A DNA stretch of 64,000 nt from Geomonas anaerohicana (GCF_016458305.1 NZ_JAEMHL010000002.1:372001-436000); one strand, 5' to 3'. Shown: positions 1-7,566, counted from the stretch's first letter. Made by a program: numbers and translations. Notes: generated by a model from the letters alone, not told the origin.

Positions 1-1
1 G

Positions 2-2830
2 GAGGGGATGAAGGAGGCCCACGATGCGGCGGTGTCCTCAGTTTTACGCCACATGGAGAAGCACTACTGCCACTATCGCCCCTCGGGGGTGGTGAGGAGC
101 GGGGAGATGATGGTGGCGGCAAAGTTCGACCACGCCACGTCCCGGAACATTGACCCGCAGCTTCACTCGCACGTTTTCATCATCAACGCCACCAGGATCC
201 TCGGCGGGGAATGGCGTGCGAACGAGCCGGACCGGATCTACAAAGACCAGCTCTCCCTGGGGCTGTTGTACCGACAGGCGCTGGCCGTGGAGCTGAGGGC
301 GCGAGGTTTCGGGGTCGAGGTGGAGGATCGTGACAGGATGTATCTGCATCTGTCCGGGGTGCCGCGCACGCTGGTTGAGCACTTTTCGTCACGACGGGAA
401 GAGATCAAGGAGCAGGTGAAGGCTTGGACCGCCTCAGGGGCGTTTCCCGGCGTCTCGCACGGACGACTTTGGCAGATGGCTGCGCTCGAGACCCGCGATC
501 CCAAACGGGAGATCCTGAAGGAGGACGTGGACCGGCTCTTCGAGAACGGCTTTACGGCCTGCGGCACCACAATGGGGGAGGTGACGGGGGAGGTGGAGCA
601 GGCACGTGCAGTGTCTATTCCCCAACTGGAACCGGTCCCCGCCGAGCGGGTGGTGGATGTAGCCGTGCGGGAGATGACCGAGCACGAGGCGGTGCTGCAG
701 CGGGCGAGGCTTTTGGACCAGGCCGTCCGCGTCTCGGGGGGGGAACATGGGGTCGACGAGCTGAACGCGGCCATCGACGGCGGCACCCCCGGGCTGGTAC
801 GGCTCGGCCAGGATCACAGGGGGCGGGAATTCTGCACCACGGCCGAGATGGTCGAACTGGAAGCGAGGAACCTTGAGCGGATCAAGGCGCTCCCCGAGTT
901 CAGGAGCGTTGCCCCGGCGGACGAGGTGGAGCGCTTCCTGGCGGGGGAGCGAAAGCTCACCGAAGGGCAGCGTAGCGAGGTGCGCCTGGAGATCGCAGGG
1001 GAGCGGGGTTGCCTCGTCACCAGGGGAGACCCCGGCACGGCCAAGACATCGACCCTCAAGTTCGTGGAGCGCTTCAACGAGGAGGTGCTGCGCCCCCGGG
1101 GGGAGGATCACCTCTCGGTGAACCTCGCCTATACGGCGAAGGCGGCCAAGGAACTCGCCGACGCCACCGGGAGGCCCGCCTGCACCCTCCACAGTTTCGA
1201 GAAGGCCAATCCGGCTTCCAAATTTGCCCTACAGAGGGCGAACGGGGAGCCGCCCATGGTAGTGGTCGCGGGTGAAAAAAAACTCATGCCGCAGGGGGCG
1301 TCGGGGCAGGTGGTGTTCCGGGTGGACGAGGCGGGGTTCCTGGGAGCCAGGCAGGCGGACTCGCTCTTGTCCGTCATGGATGAACTGCGGGCGTCCGGGG
1401 TCCGGGTGAAGCTCCACCTTCTCGGGGATGCCAAGCAGATGCAGGGGATCCAGGCGGGGAACCTGATGCCTCAGTTGCAGGAGGCAGGGGAGGTGGACCA
1501 GGTCCGCCTCTCCGAGATCCTGAGGCAGCGCAACCCGGAACTTTTGCAGATCGCCAAGGCGCTGAACCGGGAGGACCGGCCGCTCGCCGAGAACGCACGG
1601 GAGGCAATGGCTCTCCTCGAGAAGGGAGGGCGGATCGTGGTCAGGGAGGATCCTGCGGATCTGCACCGCGAGGTGGTCGACTACTACCTCGGTGAGAGCC
1701 GCAAGCCTTCGCCGATGCCGGAGCGTGCCGGCCAGCCGCAGGAGCTCATCCTGGTAACAACGACCAACGCGTCCCGGAAGCTGCTAAACCGGGAGATCCG
1801 CGAGGCACGGGTGAAAGCCGGGGAGATAGGGGACGGGAAGACTTTTCCCGTGCTCTCGCCGGTGCGCCAGGGGGTGACGGTGGAGGGGTACCGCGTGGGG
1901 GACGCCGTTCACTTCGACGGCAGAACCCGGGAGGATGGCGGGGTGGAACCCTGGGGGGCGCGCCTGAACACGAAGGGGACGGTGACCTCTCTGGACCGAA
2001 ACAGCAATCAGGTGGAGGTGAGCTACAGCTTTGTTACCTCGAAAGGGGAGGATGGCGGTGTTACGAAAAACGTGTGTAAGAATTTCCCCGCCGCCGAGAT
2101 GTCCGGGCGCACCACCGTCTTTCGCGAAGAGGAGCGAAACTTCGCCGTCGGCGACCGGGTGGTGCTGCTCAGAAATGATTCGAAGCTAAAGCTCCAGAAC
2201 GGCACCATTGGAGTGGTCCGGGAGGTGGATGCATCGGGGCGCATGCGCCTCGACCTGGACGGGCGGGATGTGGAGATCGATCTGAGTAAATATAGCTTCG
2301 TTGACCATGCCTACGCGGTCACTATCTACAAGAGCCAGGGCGCAACAGTAGATCAAAGCATCATGTACGCTCCCATGCGCCTGCAGCCCGAGAGTCGTGG
2401 CATGGACGGGGAGGGGGAGAAGGTGACGGTGGAACCACTGGGTCGCTCGACGTACAACGAGCTCAACGTGGCACTCACCCGCGCCCGGTTCGAGACGAGG
2501 GTCTTCACCAATTCCATGGAAAGGTTTACTCAGGCGGTGCAGCAGGTGGACGTGAAGAGTTCCACCTTGAATCCCATGATCGAGGTTGACAGGGCGAGGA
2601 CGAAGAGCCCTCAGTTGAACGGGCCGGAACGGGTGGAGCAGCTTAAGAATCTGGGGGAGAAGATCGGGCGCCTGCAAGTGAAGCTCAAGTTGGAGAACGA
2701 GGCGGCGAAGGTGACGCCGGCTCCGGTTTTGCCGCGCTCACAAAACGTCACGACTCCGGCCGTGAAGGAGGTCGGACGGCAGCTGGAACTTTCTCTTACC
2801 AGGAAAGGCGGATGGAAGCTCGAGCGGTGA
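2..2830 (+). CDS. MobF-family (TrwC/TraI-like) conjugative relaxase-helicase, 5' partial
   Basis: The frame is open to the window edge, so roughly the first hundred residues, including the expected catalytic tyrosine(s), are missing. Counting from the ATG at 8, the three-histidine metal site of TrwC relaxases is present (H42 in FDHATSR and H53/H55 in DPQLHSH). A RecD-like SF1 helicase follows, with Walker A GDPGTAKT at about 339-346 (Ala in place of the usual second Gly), a DEA Walker B in FRVDEAGF, an YKSQG motif and VALTRAR near 820. Family knowledge: the relaxase nicks oriT, stays bound to the 5' end and unwinds the strand for transfer. Internal ATG codons could be mistaken for the start, but homology begins upstream. 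Confidence 0.93.
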   Translation, partial: EGMKEAHDAAVSSVLRHMEKHYCHYRPSGVVRSGEMMVAAKFDHATSRNIDPQLHSHVFIINATRILGGEWRANEPDRIYKDQLSLGLLYRQALAVELRARGFGVEVEDRDRMYLHLSGVPRTLVEHFSSRREEIKEQVKAWTASGAFPGVSHGRLWQMAALETRDPKREILKEDVDRLFENGFTACGTTMGEVTGEVEQARAVSIPQLEPVPAERVVDVAVREMTEHEAVLQRARLLDQAVRVSGGEHGVDELNAAIDGGTPGLVRLGQDHRGREFCTTAEMVELEARNLERIKALPEFRSVAPADEVERFLAGERKLTEGQRSEVRLEIAGERGCLVTRGDPGTAKTSTLKFVERFNEEVLRPRGEDHLSVNLAYTAKAAKELADATGRPACTLHSFEKANPASKFALQRANGEPPMVVVAGEKKLMPQGASGQVVFRVDEAGFLGARQADSLLSVMDELRASGVRVKLHLLGDAKQMQGIQAGNLMPQLQEAGEVDQVRLSEILRQRNPELLQIAKALNREDRPLAENAREAMALLEKGGRIVVREDPADLHREVVDYYLGESRKPSPMPERAGQPQELILVTTTNASRKLLNREIREARVKAGEIGDGKTFPVLSPVRQGVTVEGYRVGDAVHFDGRTREDGGVEPWGARLNTKGTVTSLDRNSNQVEVSYSFVTSKGEDGGVTKNVCKNFPAAEMSGRTTVFREEERNFAVGDRVVLLRNDSKLKLQNGTIGVVREVDASGRMRLDLDGRDVEIDLSKYSFVDHAYAVTIYKSQGATVDQSIMYAPMRLQPESRGMDGEGEKVTVEPLGRSTYNELNVALTRARFETRVFTNSMERFTQAVQQVDVKSSTLNPMIEVDRARTKSPQLNGPERVEQLKNLGEKIGRLQVKLKLENEAAKVTPAPVLPRSQNVTTPAVKEVGRQLELSLTRKGGWKLER

Positions 2831-2844
2831 GTTGAGAGAGACGA

Positions 2845-2877
2845 CGGGCCTCGCTTCGCTCGGCGGCTTTTTCTTTT
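2845..2877 (+). terminator. Weak candidate terminator after the relaxase gene
   Basis: A GC-rich imperfect hairpin around GCCTCGCTTCGCTCGGCGGC is followed by a pyrimidine run TTTTTCTTTT. The stem is imperfect, so this is only a candidate. Confidence 0.35.
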
Positions 2878-2962
2878 CACACCTCACGCAGTGCCTTTGG
2901 CCCTGCTAAATCGCAACCTGCCGTTATCACGGCTGCGGTTTGCTATCGTTTTGCTAGCAGCT

Positions 2963-3016
2963 CTGGCGCCAACATGCGCAAAAGGCACCCGTTGCCGAGC
3001 ACTTGTCTGGCGCCAA
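2963..3016 (+). promoter_or_regulatory. Pair of CTGGCGCCAA boxes upstream of the RHH-like gene
   Basis: Two identical 10-mers CTGGCGCCAA occur at 2963-2972 and 3007-3016, 44 bp apart (about four helical turns), ending 50 bp before the start of the small downstream gene. Their core TGGCGCCA is a perfect palindrome. A third copy of the core lies at 4883-4890. The position suggests an operator, possibly bound by the encoded protein itself; this is inference. Confidence 0.4.
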
Positions 3017-3066
3017 ATCGCAAGCTTTCCGCCAGCGCCCCTTCGGCGGGAAAAAGGAGGTGGTTC

Positions 3067-3444
3067 ATGTCCTCGAAGGTGATGCTGACGGCCCGCCTGG
3101 AGCGGGAGCTGGTGGAAAAAATCAACCGGATCGCGCGGCAGAAAGATGTCTCAGTGAACGACCTGATTGACCATGCAATTGGCCTCGTCGAAATGCAGAA
3201 TCGGGAGGCGGATTCACTTCTGGACCGAGTCGCCGTGCTGGAGAAAAACATGCTCGCACTCTACGACCTTATTGCCGTTTTCGGGGAGAGGATGGACGGT
3301 AAATTCAGTGAGGCAAGCATAAACGAGAAAGAGCGCCTGGAGTACCTTTACGCTATGGTGGAGAAGAAGATTGTCGAGCACGACAAGGCCGAGGTGGGAC
3401 GGTTTCAAAATACCTTCCCGCGGCCTGAAGGGACCTATTACTGA
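3067..3444 (+). CDS. Small RHH-like, coiled-coil plasmid/ICE accessory protein
   Basis: The start at 3067 was chosen because AGGAGG lies 5 nt upstream; longer in-frame versions lack a ribosome site. The 125-residue product begins SSKVMLTARLERELVEKINRIARQKDVSVNDLIDHAI, a beta strand followed by two helices as in ribbon-helix-helix DNA-binding proteins. It continues as a long heptad-like helix (about 40-115). It lies just downstream of the relaxase, where mobile elements often encode relaxosome accessory or partition-type RHH proteins. That role is inferred from position and fold only; no specific family was recognised. Confidence 0.7.
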   Translation: MSSKVMLTARLERELVEKINRIARQKDVSVNDLIDHAIGLVEMQNREADSLLDRVAVLEKNMLALYDLIAVFGERMDGKFSEASINEKERLEYLYAMVEKKIVEHDKAEVGRFQNTFPRPEGTYY

Positions 3445-3530
3445 TCCGTCGACGGGTTTTCAGCAACTGCCAAGGCGGGCGCTTGGACCAAAGCCGCCGG
3501 CACCAAGGTACCGGCCGCTTTGACGGTCGC

Positions 3531-3575
3531 GGCCAGTCCGGAAGCCGCGACTTGCTCGCGGTTTCCGGACCGGCC
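3531..3575. repeat. 45-nt inverted repeat (20-bp arms, 5-nt loop)
   Basis: Left arm 3531-3550 (GGCCAGTCCGGAAGCCGCGA) pairs with right arm 3556-3575 at 18 of 20 positions, with loop CTTGC. It is far longer than a normal terminator stem and is followed by a pyrimidine-rich stretch without a clean T-run. It could be an oriT hairpin, a recombination site or a protein-binding structure. Confidence 0.75.
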
Positions 3576-3904
3576 TCCTTTCCTTTATCGCGTGAGTTAT
3601 GCCGATACGGCACAGGCAGGAGTGCCCTAACGTCCGGGCGAGTACCAGGTCCCCCTGCCCCGGCGCAGCGACTGCAGCACATCCGGAGCGAGTTTTCCTA
3701 GCAACTCCCAGCGCCCCTTAAACTCATCCAGTTCCGCAAACCAGGTTCAGTACCGTCGCGTCGATGGTTATAGTTTCCTGTCTGATCATCCGCCCCCTCC
3801 ACCCGTAAATACACCCGCAAATACCCAAAAGGCGCAAGGAGTAGTTCACCTGTCCCATCTTAAAGCGGCGCCTGGGAGTTCGGGGTCGGCTGTTATCCCC
3901 CTGG

Positions 3905-3932
3905 TTGACATGGCGAGTAGTATTGCTATCCT
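3905..3932 (+). promoter_or_regulatory. Sigma-70-like promoter for the amidase/immunity pair
   Basis: TTGACA at 3905-3910 and TATCCT at 3927-3932 are separated by 16 bp. The ATG at 3975 follows with a GGGAGG ribosome site. Confidence 0.6.
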
Positions 3933-3974
3933 CTGATTTTTTTCATCCAAACAACGGCAGTGACGGGAGGGGCG

Positions 3975-4364
3975 ATGGCATACATTTACCCTGACGTAGA
4001 GAAGTTGGTTGGGAATGAAAGGGTCGACGACGGAGCCGGTAATTACCCAGGGCAGTGTGTATCGCTGGTGAAAAAATACACGCCTGCGGTGCCAACATCC
4101 CAATGGAAGGAAGGCGCCCGAGTCAAAGGTAATCACGGGCTAAGGGTCGGCACAGCGATAGCAACATTCATAAATGGCAGGTACCCAAGCTATGCTACCG
4201 GCAATCACGCCGCCTTTTATTGCGGACAGGATGCTTCCGGCATTTGGGTCGTTGATCAGTCGAGCCATTTGCAAAAAATCCGCAAAAGAAAGATTCTCTT
4301 CAAAGGGAACGTAGGCGGGAATCAACGAGTGAACGACGGAGATGCATATTCTGTGATTGAATGA
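3975..4364 (+). CDS. BPSL0067-family protein, predicted NlpC/P60- or CHAP-like peptidoglycan amidase
   Basis: The ATG at 3975 has GGGAGGGG just upstream; the alternative GTG at 3960 has none. The 129-residue product matches the BPSL0067 family pattern I know: MAYIYPDVEKLVG at the N-terminus, PGQCVSLVK with a candidate nucleophile Cys near residue 27, TSQWKEGARVKGN, and GNHAAFY with a candidate catalytic His followed by IWVVDQS. A Cys-His papain-like fold of this size is typical of small cell-wall amidases, some of which are type VI secretion effectors. No signal peptide is visible, so another route would be needed to reach peptidoglycan. The next gene starts within a few bases of its stop, suggesting one operon with a partner protein. 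Confidence 0.75.
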   Translation: MAYIYPDVEKLVGNERVDDGAGNYPGQCVSLVKKYTPAVPTSQWKEGARVKGNHGLRVGTAIATFINGRYPSYATGNHAAFYCGQDASGIWVVDQSSHLQKIRKRKILFKGNVGGNQRVNDGDAYSVIE

Positions 4365-4375
4365 GAGGTGAGCGG

Positions 4376-4831
4376 ATGGACGTGGCCCGTTGCTTTATCC
4401 TGATGATGGTTTCGGTTCTCCCTGCAGTCTCCTTTGCATCGGAGATCGTGCAATGCCCTGCCGCTATTGAAGTACAGCAGCAGGCGAGGGCGGTGCCTGC
4501 GGGGTGGCTCGCCTACGAACCGGATAGCAAGCATCCTCTGATGTCGGTGGAGTTTTCCGAGGGGGAGCCGAGTAAAAAAGTTACGGTCCTGCCGACCGGG
4601 GAAAAAGGAGCGGTTTCGGTTTGGGACTTTACCCCTTCAGCAGAGGGATATTGGGTTTCTTGCAGCTACAACAATACGAGCGTTGTCGTCTCCAGAAAAC
4701 TGCGAAGCGGCACTACCTCGTGCCGAGTCGTGTATGATAGAGGCTTTGCTACTCCGCTCCCAAGGAGGATTTCTTGTACCACCGAAAGTGGAGAGGGGGC
4801 AGGGGAGCACGACCGAAGTCAAGCCTACTAG
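4376..4831 (+). CDS. Periplasmic partner of the amidase, STY0301-like; candidate immunity protein
   Basis: The ATG at 4376 follows GAGGTGAG; an upstream ATG at 4361 overlaps the previous stop but has no ribosome site. Residues 1-21 form a signal peptide ending VSFA. The mature part has the pattern CP-x-I-x-V-x-Q, PAGWLAYE, LMSVEFSEGEP, WDFTP, YWVSCSYNNT and CRVVYD, with conserved Cys pairs, as in small periplasmic proteins named STY0300/STY0301-like. Pairing of a secreted Cys protein with an amidase is the usual plan of effector-immunity modules, where the partner protects the producer's own periplasm. The last 30 or so residues after VVYD look unlike the family and may be a frameshifted extension. 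Function is inferred. Confidence 0.6.
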   Translation: MDVARCFILMMVSVLPAVSFASEIVQCPAAIEVQQQARAVPAGWLAYEPDSKHPLMSVEFSEGEPSKKVTVLPTGEKGAVSVWDFTPSAEGYWVSCSYNNTSVVVSRKLRSGTTSCRVVYDRGFATPLPRRISCTTESGEGAGEHDRSQAY

Positions 4832-4845
4832 AAAAGACGCAGAGG

Positions 4846-4872
4846 ATGGCGTCAAAATGACGCCATTTTTTT
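4846..4872 (+). terminator. Rho-independent terminator after the amidase/partner pair
   Basis: ATGGCGTCA (4846-4854), loop AAA, TGACGCCAT (4858-4866), then a run of T. A perfect 9-bp stem with a T-tract 15 bp after the stop codon. Confidence 0.85.
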
Positions 4873-4911
4873 GTTGCCAATTTGGCGCCACAGCTGTATG
4901 GTTGCTTAGTC

Positions 4912-4977
4912 AAAGTGCCCAGAGTGGCCAAAAGGAAAGTGCCCAGTCGAGAGGGTACAGAGGGAGACTAGATCTCC
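4912..4977 (+). promoter_or_regulatory. Candidate operator of the TacA/TacT operon
   Basis: The direct repeat AAAGTGCCCAG occurs at 4912-4922 and 4936-4946 (24-bp period). A 15-bp inverted repeat GGAGA-CTAGA-TCTCC lies at 4963-4977, ending 11 bp before the antitoxin start. DUF1778/RHH antitoxins autoregulate by binding such boxes; which of the two elements is bound is unknown. Confidence 0.45.
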
Positions 4978-4988
4978 GGGGGGGTGTT

Positions 4989-5300
4989 ATGTCAGCGGCA
5001 ACTGCACTGGCTAAAGTAAAACCGGAACGTGAGGCGCGCCTTGCTGCGCGGATGCCACACGAAATTCAGGAACGAATCCAGGAAGCAGCAACTATAACCG
5101 GATCAACTATCAACGAATTTTTAGTATCTGCAGCACTGGATAAAGCAAATGCTGTCTTGGAAAGGGAACGGACGATCAATCTCAGTTTTGAATCTGCCAA
5201 AATCGTACTCGATTTGATAGCAAATCCGCCTGAACCAAATGAAGCTCTTAAGAGGGCGATGAAGAGAAGGAGAGCATTCCTTGAAGATAGTACCTCTTAA
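4989..5300 (+). CDS. DUF1778 antitoxin (TacA-like)
   Basis: The ATG at 4989 is preceded by GGGGGGTG. The 103-residue product has the DUF1778 layout: an N-terminal ribbon-helix-helix (KPEREARLAARMPHEIQERIQEAA, then STINEFLVSAALDKA at about 36-52) and a C-terminal tail that in this family wraps the toxin (LDLIANPPEPNEALKRAMKRRRAF). It is the DNA-binding repressor and neutralizer of the GNAT toxin encoded next; the two reading frames overlap by 20 bp, implying translational coupling. Confidence 0.9.
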   Translation: MSAATALAKVKPEREARLAARMPHEIQERIQEAATITGSTINEFLVSAALDKANAVLERERTINLSFESAKIVLDLIANPPEPNEALKRAMKRRRAFLEDSTS

Positions 5301-5796
5301 CGCCGATCATGATCGAAGTAGTTTTGACTGTGGCAGCGCTGAGTTAAACAGCTTTCTCCGAAAGATGGCAAGGCAGGCCAGTTCCAGGAATATCAGCCGG
5401 ACATTCGTGCTGACGGACGAGGCGGCCCCTGAGAAAATATTAGGTTTTTTCTCTCTGACAAGCTGTGAAGTGAACATAGCGGACGTACCGCTGGCATATC
5501 AGAAGAAATATCCACCGCAGCACGGACTGCCCGCTGTACGGTTGGCTCGGCTTGCCGTGGCGCAAAAGGAGCAAGGCAAAGGGTACGGTGAGTACCTCCT
5601 GACGGAAGCGATGGTTCGGACCGCGGTGGTGGCGGAATCTGTTGGGATCATGGGCCTTTACGTTGACGCCAAGGACGAGAATGCCAGGCGTTTTTACGAG
5701 AGGTACGGGTTCGTAGTTATCAACCCGGTTAAGCCCATGCAGCTGTTCCTGCCGATAGGCACGCTGCAAAAGTTGATTGGTGAGAGTTTTGAATAA
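5281..5796 (+). CDS. GNAT-family toxin acetyltransferase (TacT-like)
   Basis: A TTG start at 5281, inside the antitoxin gene, gives the complete GNAT fold (171 residues). The N-terminus KIVPLNADHDRSSFDCGSAELNSFL is typical of TacT/AtaT toxins; the acetyl-CoA loop QGKGYG is at about 98-103 and the catalytic Tyr lies in ARRFYERYGF near 143. Known members acetylate the amino group on charged tRNAs and stop translation. All key residues appear intact, so the pair is probably active and helps stabilise the island. Confidence 0.9.
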   Translation: MKIVPLNADHDRSSFDCGSAELNSFLRKMARQASSRNISRTFVLTDEAAPEKILGFFSLTSCEVNIADVPLAYQKKYPPQHGLPAVRLARLAVAQKEQGKGYGEYLLTEAMVRTAVVAESVGIMGLYVDAKDENARRFYERYGFVVINPVKPMQLFLPIGTLQKLIGESFE

Positions 5797-5809
5797 GTAT
5801 GGCAGTGCA

Positions 5810-5838
5810 GCCGGATGCGCCAGAACTCCGGCCTTTTT
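5810..5838 (+). terminator. Terminator after the toxin gene
   Basis: GCCGGA (5810-5815) pairs with TCCGGC (5827-5832) followed by CTTTTT. It ends 88 bp before the stop of the opposing Fic gene. Confidence 0.65.
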
Positions 5839-5925
5839 CGTCCTCTGGGAACCTTTCCTTGGGGAGGGAGGCTCTGGTAAAGGGGGGCGGTGGATGCTTT
5901 CATGCTCCTGCCGCCCCTTAGCAGG

Positions 5926-7113
5926 TCAGTAACTCTCCGGCAGGGTGGGGCGGCTCAGGAGTTCAACCACCTCTTTGGCCACGAAGACACGGTTTCTTTT
6001 CCGGTCGGCCAGCGGCTCCACGATGCCCGTTTCCTGCAGTTGCGCCAGGGCCCGGTTGGCGGCGGGGAAGGTGATACCCAGGGCTTCGGCCGCGTGAGTC
6101 GCCGTCAGCACCGGGGTCCCGATCAGGAGTTCCGGGAGCCGGTAAGCGGCGGCGTCGGCGCGCAGTTTCAGGGCAGCAAGCCGCTCTTTCCACTGAGCCA
6201 GAAGGGCGGTCAGTTCCTGCGCCGTCTGCATCGATTCGCGGCAGGCGACCTCGACGCCGGTGGCCACAAATCTCACCCACTCGGTCCATTCCCCCTTAAG
6301 CTGCACTGCTCCAAGGGTCTCGTAATAAGCACCTTGGTTGGCCTTCATAAAACCCGCGAGGTAGACGGGGGGATACCCTTCGGCGGCCAGCATGAGGGGG
6401 AGAATGATGCGGCCGACGCGGCCGTTGCCATCGATGAAAGGGTGGATGGTTTCGAACTGCGCGTGCACGATGGCCATGCGCATGACGAGTGGCACCTCGT
6501 AGAAATCCTCTTCGGCCGGGGCGTACTGGAGCACGCGCACCAGGTCCTCCAGGCACTCCTCTACCCGGTCCGGGGGAGGGGGGACGAACTTCGCGTCGTA
6601 GATCCTCAATCCCCCGATCCAGTTCTGGCGGGTGCGCATTTCACCCGGCTTGTTGCCGTAACCTCGGACGCCATCCATGAGCCGGGCATGCAGTTCCTTT
6701 ATCAGCTCGATGTCGAGCGCGCCCACCCCGTTTTGGCTCACTTTTGCCAGTCCGTACTCTAAGGCCTTCACGTAATTCAGGGTAACCACGACGTCGGGGG
6801 GAAGCCCTTCGTCGCTGCCGGTAGCCTCGAAGGTGAGGACGTCATCGAGGTCGGAGCTTGTTCCCTCGATCTGGCTGCTTCGCACCGCTTCCCGGCGGTC
6901 CAGGGTCCTGGTTATCAGGTTTGGATTGGGGAGGGAGGAGGCCGAGGCCTGGAGGCGCCCGAGCGCCTCGTGGGCCTTGGCGATTTCGCCTCTCAGATTC
7001 GGAAGCTGCAGGTGCGTGGGGGTAGGGGGAGGCACCAGGGCGAGCGCGCCCGGGTGCGAGTCCAGGGGGACCAACAGTTGTTGACGGTCAGGGCTGAGGT
7101 CGGTTTTACGCAT
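5926..7113 (-). CDS. Fic-family AMPylation (adenylyltransferase) protein with C-terminal winged helix
   Basis: The 395-residue product has the full Fic core FETIHPFIDGNGRVGR (HPFxDGNGR, catalytic His near 216). The N-terminal SSQIEG at about 80-85 matches the inhibitory (S/T)xxxE(G/N) motif, so this is a self-inhibited class II Fic enzyme. A C-terminal helix-turn-helix (about 330-390, GITFPAANRALAQLQETGIV) fits DNA binding and autoregulation, supported by palindromes just upstream. Fic enzymes transfer AMP or related groups to target proteins; the target here is unknown. It lies between two toxin modules on the island and may serve as toxin, defence or regulator. Confidence 0.92.
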   Translation of the reverse strand: MRKTDLSPDRQQLLVPLDSHPGALALVPPPTPTHLQLPNLRGEIAKAHEALGRLQASASSLPNPNLITRTLDRREAVRSSQIEGTSSDLDDVLTFEATGSDEGLPPDVVVTLNYVKALEYGLAKVSQNGVGALDIELIKELHARLMDGVRGYGNKPGEMRTRQNWIGGLRIYDAKFVPPPPDRVEECLEDLVRVLQYAPAEEDFYEVPLVMRMAIVHAQFETIHPFIDGNGRVGRIILPLMLAAEGYPPVYLAGFMKANQGAYYETLGAVQLKGEWTEWVRFVATGVEVACRESMQTAQELTALLAQWKERLAALKLRADAAAYRLPELLIGTPVLTATHAAEALGITFPAANRALAQLQETGIVEPLADRKRNRVFVAKEVVELLSRPTLPESY

Positions 7114-7115
7114 GG

Positions 7116-7195
7116 CTTATCCGTTAATAGTTTTTGCCACTATTAACATATAAGGTCATAAACGTAAATAACAAGATTCGTTATTAACGGATAAG
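7116..7195 (-). promoter_or_regulatory. Inverted-repeat operator region of the Fic gene
   Basis: CTTATCCGTTAATA (7116-7129) is repeated as a perfect reverse complement at 7182-7195. A third related box TATTAACATATAAG lies at 7141-7154, and GTTAATAG/CTATTAAC at 7123-7130/7140-7147 form a local palindrome. The left box starts 3 bp upstream of the start codon, so binding would block translation initiation or transcription. Confidence 0.65.
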
Positions 7196-7214
7196 AGCTG
7201 CCTGCTCCCCTTCA

Positions 7215-7412
7215 TCAGGATCTGGGCGGAGGCTTCTCGATCAGGGGCTGGATGTCCTGCCAGTACCAGCAGGTCGTGTGCGGCCCGAGCTTTACCGGCT
7301 TGGGAAACCGGCCGCTCCTCACCCCGGCCCACCAGGTGCTCTTGCTGACGGGGATCAGTTGCAGGACCTTCGAAAGTCGTAACAGTCAGTATTCCGGGAT
7401 CTCGCCTCCCAT
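7215..7412 (-). pseudogene. AlpA-family phage/island transcriptional regulator, interrupted by a TGA
   Basis: Reading the minus strand from ATG 7412 gives MGGEIPEY, then TGA at 7386-7388, then LLRLSKVLQLIPVSKSTWWA-GVRSGRFPKPVKLGP and a further part up to a stop at 7215-7217. Both halves are in one frame and together match AlpA-type HTH_17 regulators (LLRLxxVLxLIPVSKSTWW, RFPxPVKLGP). No ATG, GTG or TTG lies close after the TGA, so the gene is probably broken by a point mutation. AlpA proteins activate integrase/excision genes, and this one sits directly beyond the integrase. Confidence 0.75.
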
Positions 7413-7566
7413 GTCAGCCTCCCCGGCGCCGAGCGCCGTTCGCATGCGTTTTATTCGTTGTGCAGGTGGGCCGCTTAGACTGTGCAAGGGTAGCATATTG
7501 GGATTTTTCCGCCACGGCGGGAGGGATGGTTGGGGGCGCCGACAAGCAGTCAGCGCCCTTGGCGGA

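Larger units (their letters stand above)
3445..3974. other. Gene-free stretch, candidate oriT region
   Basis: No convincing coding sequence is seen in 530 bp. The stretch contains an imperfect palindrome GCCGGCACC-AA-GGTACCGGC near 3495-3514, the strong hairpin at 3531-3575, and the promoter for the amidase-like gene. Position next to the relaxase and RHH genes makes an origin of transfer possible, but no nic consensus was recognised. Confidence 0.4.

Noticed and set aside
5890-6762. Long plus-strand open frame of 290 codons
   Set aside because: It lies antisense to the clear Fic gene and its translation has no recognisable domain; it is a shadow of high GC codon usage.
7386-7388. TGA in the AlpA-like gene read as selenocysteine, given the adjacent tRNA-Sec
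   Set aside because: AlpA proteins do not have Cys or a redox function at this position, and only a short, poor hairpin follows the TGA, so a nonsense mutation is simpler.
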